A stretch of 64,000 nt of DNA, from the NCBI GenBank assembly GCA_950106755.1, contig OX467091.1, forward strand, positions 10,371,538-10,435,537, given 5' to 3'. Both the position numbers and the translations under genes were made by a program. The DNA is from Climacium dendroides. Its lineage: Eukaryota; Streptophyta; Bryopsida; Hypnales; Climaciaceae. Under the pieces are notes generated by a model, which saw only the letters and a program-made list of their open reading frames with translations, had not been told where the DNA came from and searched no databases. Every line of letters starts with the position of its first letter. The first letter of the stretch is position 1. Of the stretch, positions 61,768 to 64,000 are shown in pieces.

Positions 61768-62775
61768 GATGTTCAAATTTAAAATCATCTACCCTCTTAA
61801 ATAAATTGATGGTATAATACTAATTTCATTGAAGATTTTAAAAGTGTATATTATTTAACTAAAATAACAAAATAAGATCGTAGTTTTACTTGATTCTTTA
61901 TTCAAACAAAATTATATAGTACATGATATATAATTGACCATTATAGGAATGTACTTGGAAATACCCACCCAAAAATGCAAATATAATAGCTATTGACAAC
62001 AATACAAACCTTAGAAAAATTCATAAAAAAACTATCAATTTTTCAATCTAAAAAAAATACTAAAACAAATATATTTAGATGATTTAGTGAATTTAATTGA
62101 ATTAATATATTAAAAATTTCTTTCTGAATTTATATTGTGAAAAATTATAATTTATGAATTTTTGATATTATGTATTTTTTTAATTTTTCAAAATTCATTC
62201 TATATTACAAATAATGTAAAAAGATATTTATAAATTCCAAAAAAATTTAACTAAAAAATTTGTATATACCAATTTGATACAAATATATACATATTATTGA
62301 ATTTCATATAAATGATTGAAATTCTCAAACAATGTTATTGTGATGAATTAGTGATTATTTCTATTGAAATGATAAATAATAAAATTTTATTTATCTATAA
62401 GATTTGATCAATAAACAATTAGTATTTCAATTAAATAACAAATTGTATTATTAATTCTTTTCAAACATGTTTGCAAGCTATGGAAACAAACATTATGAAA
62501 TTGATTACAATATCATTTTACAAACTTGTAAAATTATCACACTTTAAATTTATAAAATATTTAAGAAAATAATTGATTTAAAATTTTTTAACTGAAAATA
62601 AGATGTGCACATTTTAATCATAATTTTTTTGAATTTATTTCAAATAAAAAAAAAATTATGGATAAATTTATATTGATGTAGGAATGATATGTATTTGATT
62701 CAATATTTTATATAAAATGATTAAAAACATAATCATAAAAAATAATTAAATATATTTATAGATTGAAATTATATT
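61768..62775. other. Very AT-rich spacer
   Basis: I see nothing recognisable between the duplicated block and the 3' end of the ATP synthase-like gene. Confidence 0.6.
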
Positions 62776-63057
62776 TTAATGTTTTTTCTTCCCAAGTTTA
62801 GCTTCTTCTTCAGCATGTTTAAGATGCCTCATTTCAGTCGGCCATCCAATACCATATGCAAGAATAGAAACATAAATTAAGACATCATTCAAAGGCCTAA
62901 TACTTCCCGTTTGGATGTATTTTTCATTGTACTTGTTCAAAAAGCCTTTTTGCTTTACAAATGGCTTTCCAACACTAGATTTGATAAAACTTTCAGCACT
63001 TGCTTTTGCGTCTTTTAATCTCATACTAGCAAATTGACGAAACCTTGAAAAGGCCAT
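62776..63057 (-). CDS. Small mitochondrial protein, resembles ATP synthase subunit f (ATP5MF/ATP17 type)
   Basis: A single open exon of 93 residues starts at an ATG (63,057). The order of features matches F1Fo ATP synthase subunit f: a NKYNEKYIQTGSI stretch, one membrane segment (about residues 58-75, NDVLIYVSILAYGIGW), and a charged tail with RHLKHAEEEAKLGKKKH. The animal subunit has the same spacing of KYI, GSI, a hydrophobic helix and HLKH, and a similar length. Subunit f is a small accessory stator component in the inner membrane. The N-terminus (FRQFASMRLKDAK) is basic and could act in import. The gene is intronless here and surrounded by AT-rich DNA, so a retrocopy cannot be excluded, although the frame is intact. 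The assignment rests on remembered family pattern, not an alignment. Confidence 0.6.
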   Translation of the reverse strand: MAFSRFRQFASMRLKDAKASAESFIKSSVGKPFVKQKGFLNKYNEKYIQTGSIRPLNDVLIYVSILAYGIGWPTEMRHLKHAEEEAKLGKKKH

Positions 63058-64000
63058 GTTTCATAAAATAAAAGTAAAATTTAAGAATGAAGTATAAGCT
63101 CAACATCCAAATTCACAAAAATTGGAAGTCTTTTCAAGGTACAACATTCAAACCAAACGTTACAAGTAAACTACTTCATTTACCTTTTAGTATTTAAATT
63201 TTTTATTAAATAAAAAATAAAAAAACTTGAAGAATATTATTAAGGTGAATATGAAGAGGTTTTGACAACTATAAAATATACTTGTAATGGAATTTTAGAT
63301 TTTATTAATTAACTAGTGGAATATAGTAAGAATTTCAATAAATCTTCAAATAAAAATTACTAAAATCTTCATATAATTTTTAAATATAAATAAGCATATA
63401 CTGAAATAAACAATAGAAATCTAATGAATGATGAATGAAATACATGCAATGATGAATACGGTAAAAAATACATATGCATTAGAATGCATTAGAAATTTGA
63501 CTCAATTGTTACAAACAATGGCAATCCAAATAGAGGAAAAACTTGTAAATCTCAAAAGCTTTGTGAATAAGTTAATTGTTGTGAAATCCAAAATCAGTTC
63601 AATCTAATAAATTTCTCAAATCATCTGGTAGTAGCAATAGAAAATTGAAATCAGAAGCTCAAAGCTCACAAAAGCACAAAATCATAGAAATGCAAAAAAA
63701 GTATAAAGCCAAGGAAAGCAATGGAATTGCTACCTTTATAATATCACCATATTGATCCTCTTTAATATCACCTCAATTGCAATGACTATATTATTTCTAT
63801 AATATCACCCTTTGTAAAAAGTGATATTATAGAGGTGATTGTGAATTGCTACTCTATTTATGTAATATCACATTGTGTGAAAATACGATTTCTATGTATG
63901 CATGATTGGAATTTTTTTTATAAAATACTTAAAATAATTATTTTGAAGACTTATGAAAATCATTATCATGCATTCTATTCAAATATATCAAAATTTTACT
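63058..64000. other. AT-rich flank with AATATCACC repeats and a hairpin
   Basis: This includes the upstream region of the minus-strand ATP synthase-like gene. Near 63,738-63,880 the word AATATCACC or its reverse complement recurs several times. A perfect 12-bp-arm hairpin (CTATAATATCAC / GTGATATTATAG) lies at 63,797-63,832. No gene is seen. Confidence 0.6.

Noticed and set aside
1..64000. tRNA or rRNA genes, CRISPR arrays
   Set aside because: I looked for B-box-like GGTTCGAATCC motifs, rRNA-like conserved blocks and regularly spaced repeat-spacer arrays and saw none; CRISPR is not expected in a plant nuclear genome.

Overview
This window is nuclear DNA of a land plant. The evidence is spliced genes with canonical GT-AG introns, a plant-type ascorbate oxidase, an ARAD-type GT47 glycosyltransferase, and plant MITE families. 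A cathepsin Z/X-type protease is also present. That type is not one of the nine papain-like protease subfamilies described in flowering plants, so a bryophyte, lycophyte or fern is more likely than an angiosperm. This placement is inference, and I cannot name the species. The sequence is strongly AT-rich and gene-poor, and exons stand out as GC-richer islands. I saw no recognisable retrotransposon polyprotein anywhere.

Layout. 1-7,260 has no convincing gene; it holds a tandem duplication, a possible TIR element, an ~850-bp foldback and a smaller hairpin. 7,300-10,910 (+) is a two-exon ARAD-like glycosyltransferase with a TATA-box promoter and a long leader. 11,966-16,219 (-) is a complete six-exon ascorbate oxidase, convergent with the first gene; its upstream region has CAGCTG-rich repeats and a doublet of TGACGTA-type sites. 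16,900-35,650 is a gene desert with MITEs, minisatellites and hairpins. 35,695-39,079 (-) is an unrecognised eight-exon gene built on tandemly duplicated, phase-symmetric exons, with a CACTA-like element at its 5' edge. 41,355-44,881 (-) is a nine-exon cathepsin Z/X-like protease with a duplicated upstream region. 48,369-53,025 (+) is a five-exon gene of unknown function hidden in AT-rich sequence. 56,039-61,767 is a 2.85-kb direct tandem duplication without a recognised gene. 62,776-63,057 (-) is a small intronless gene resembling mitochondrial ATP synthase subunit f.

The gene models were built by hand. For each spliced gene I joined exons at GT-AG borders and required the reading phase to carry through. 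All five models close to a whole number of codons ending in one stop. Three known products act in the secretory or apoplastic system: wall glycan synthesis (Golgi), ascorbate oxidation (apoplast) and lysosomal/vacuolar-type proteolysis. I see no operon-like or pathway relationship between them. The most novel items are the exon-repeat membrane protein gene and the five-exon unknown gene.
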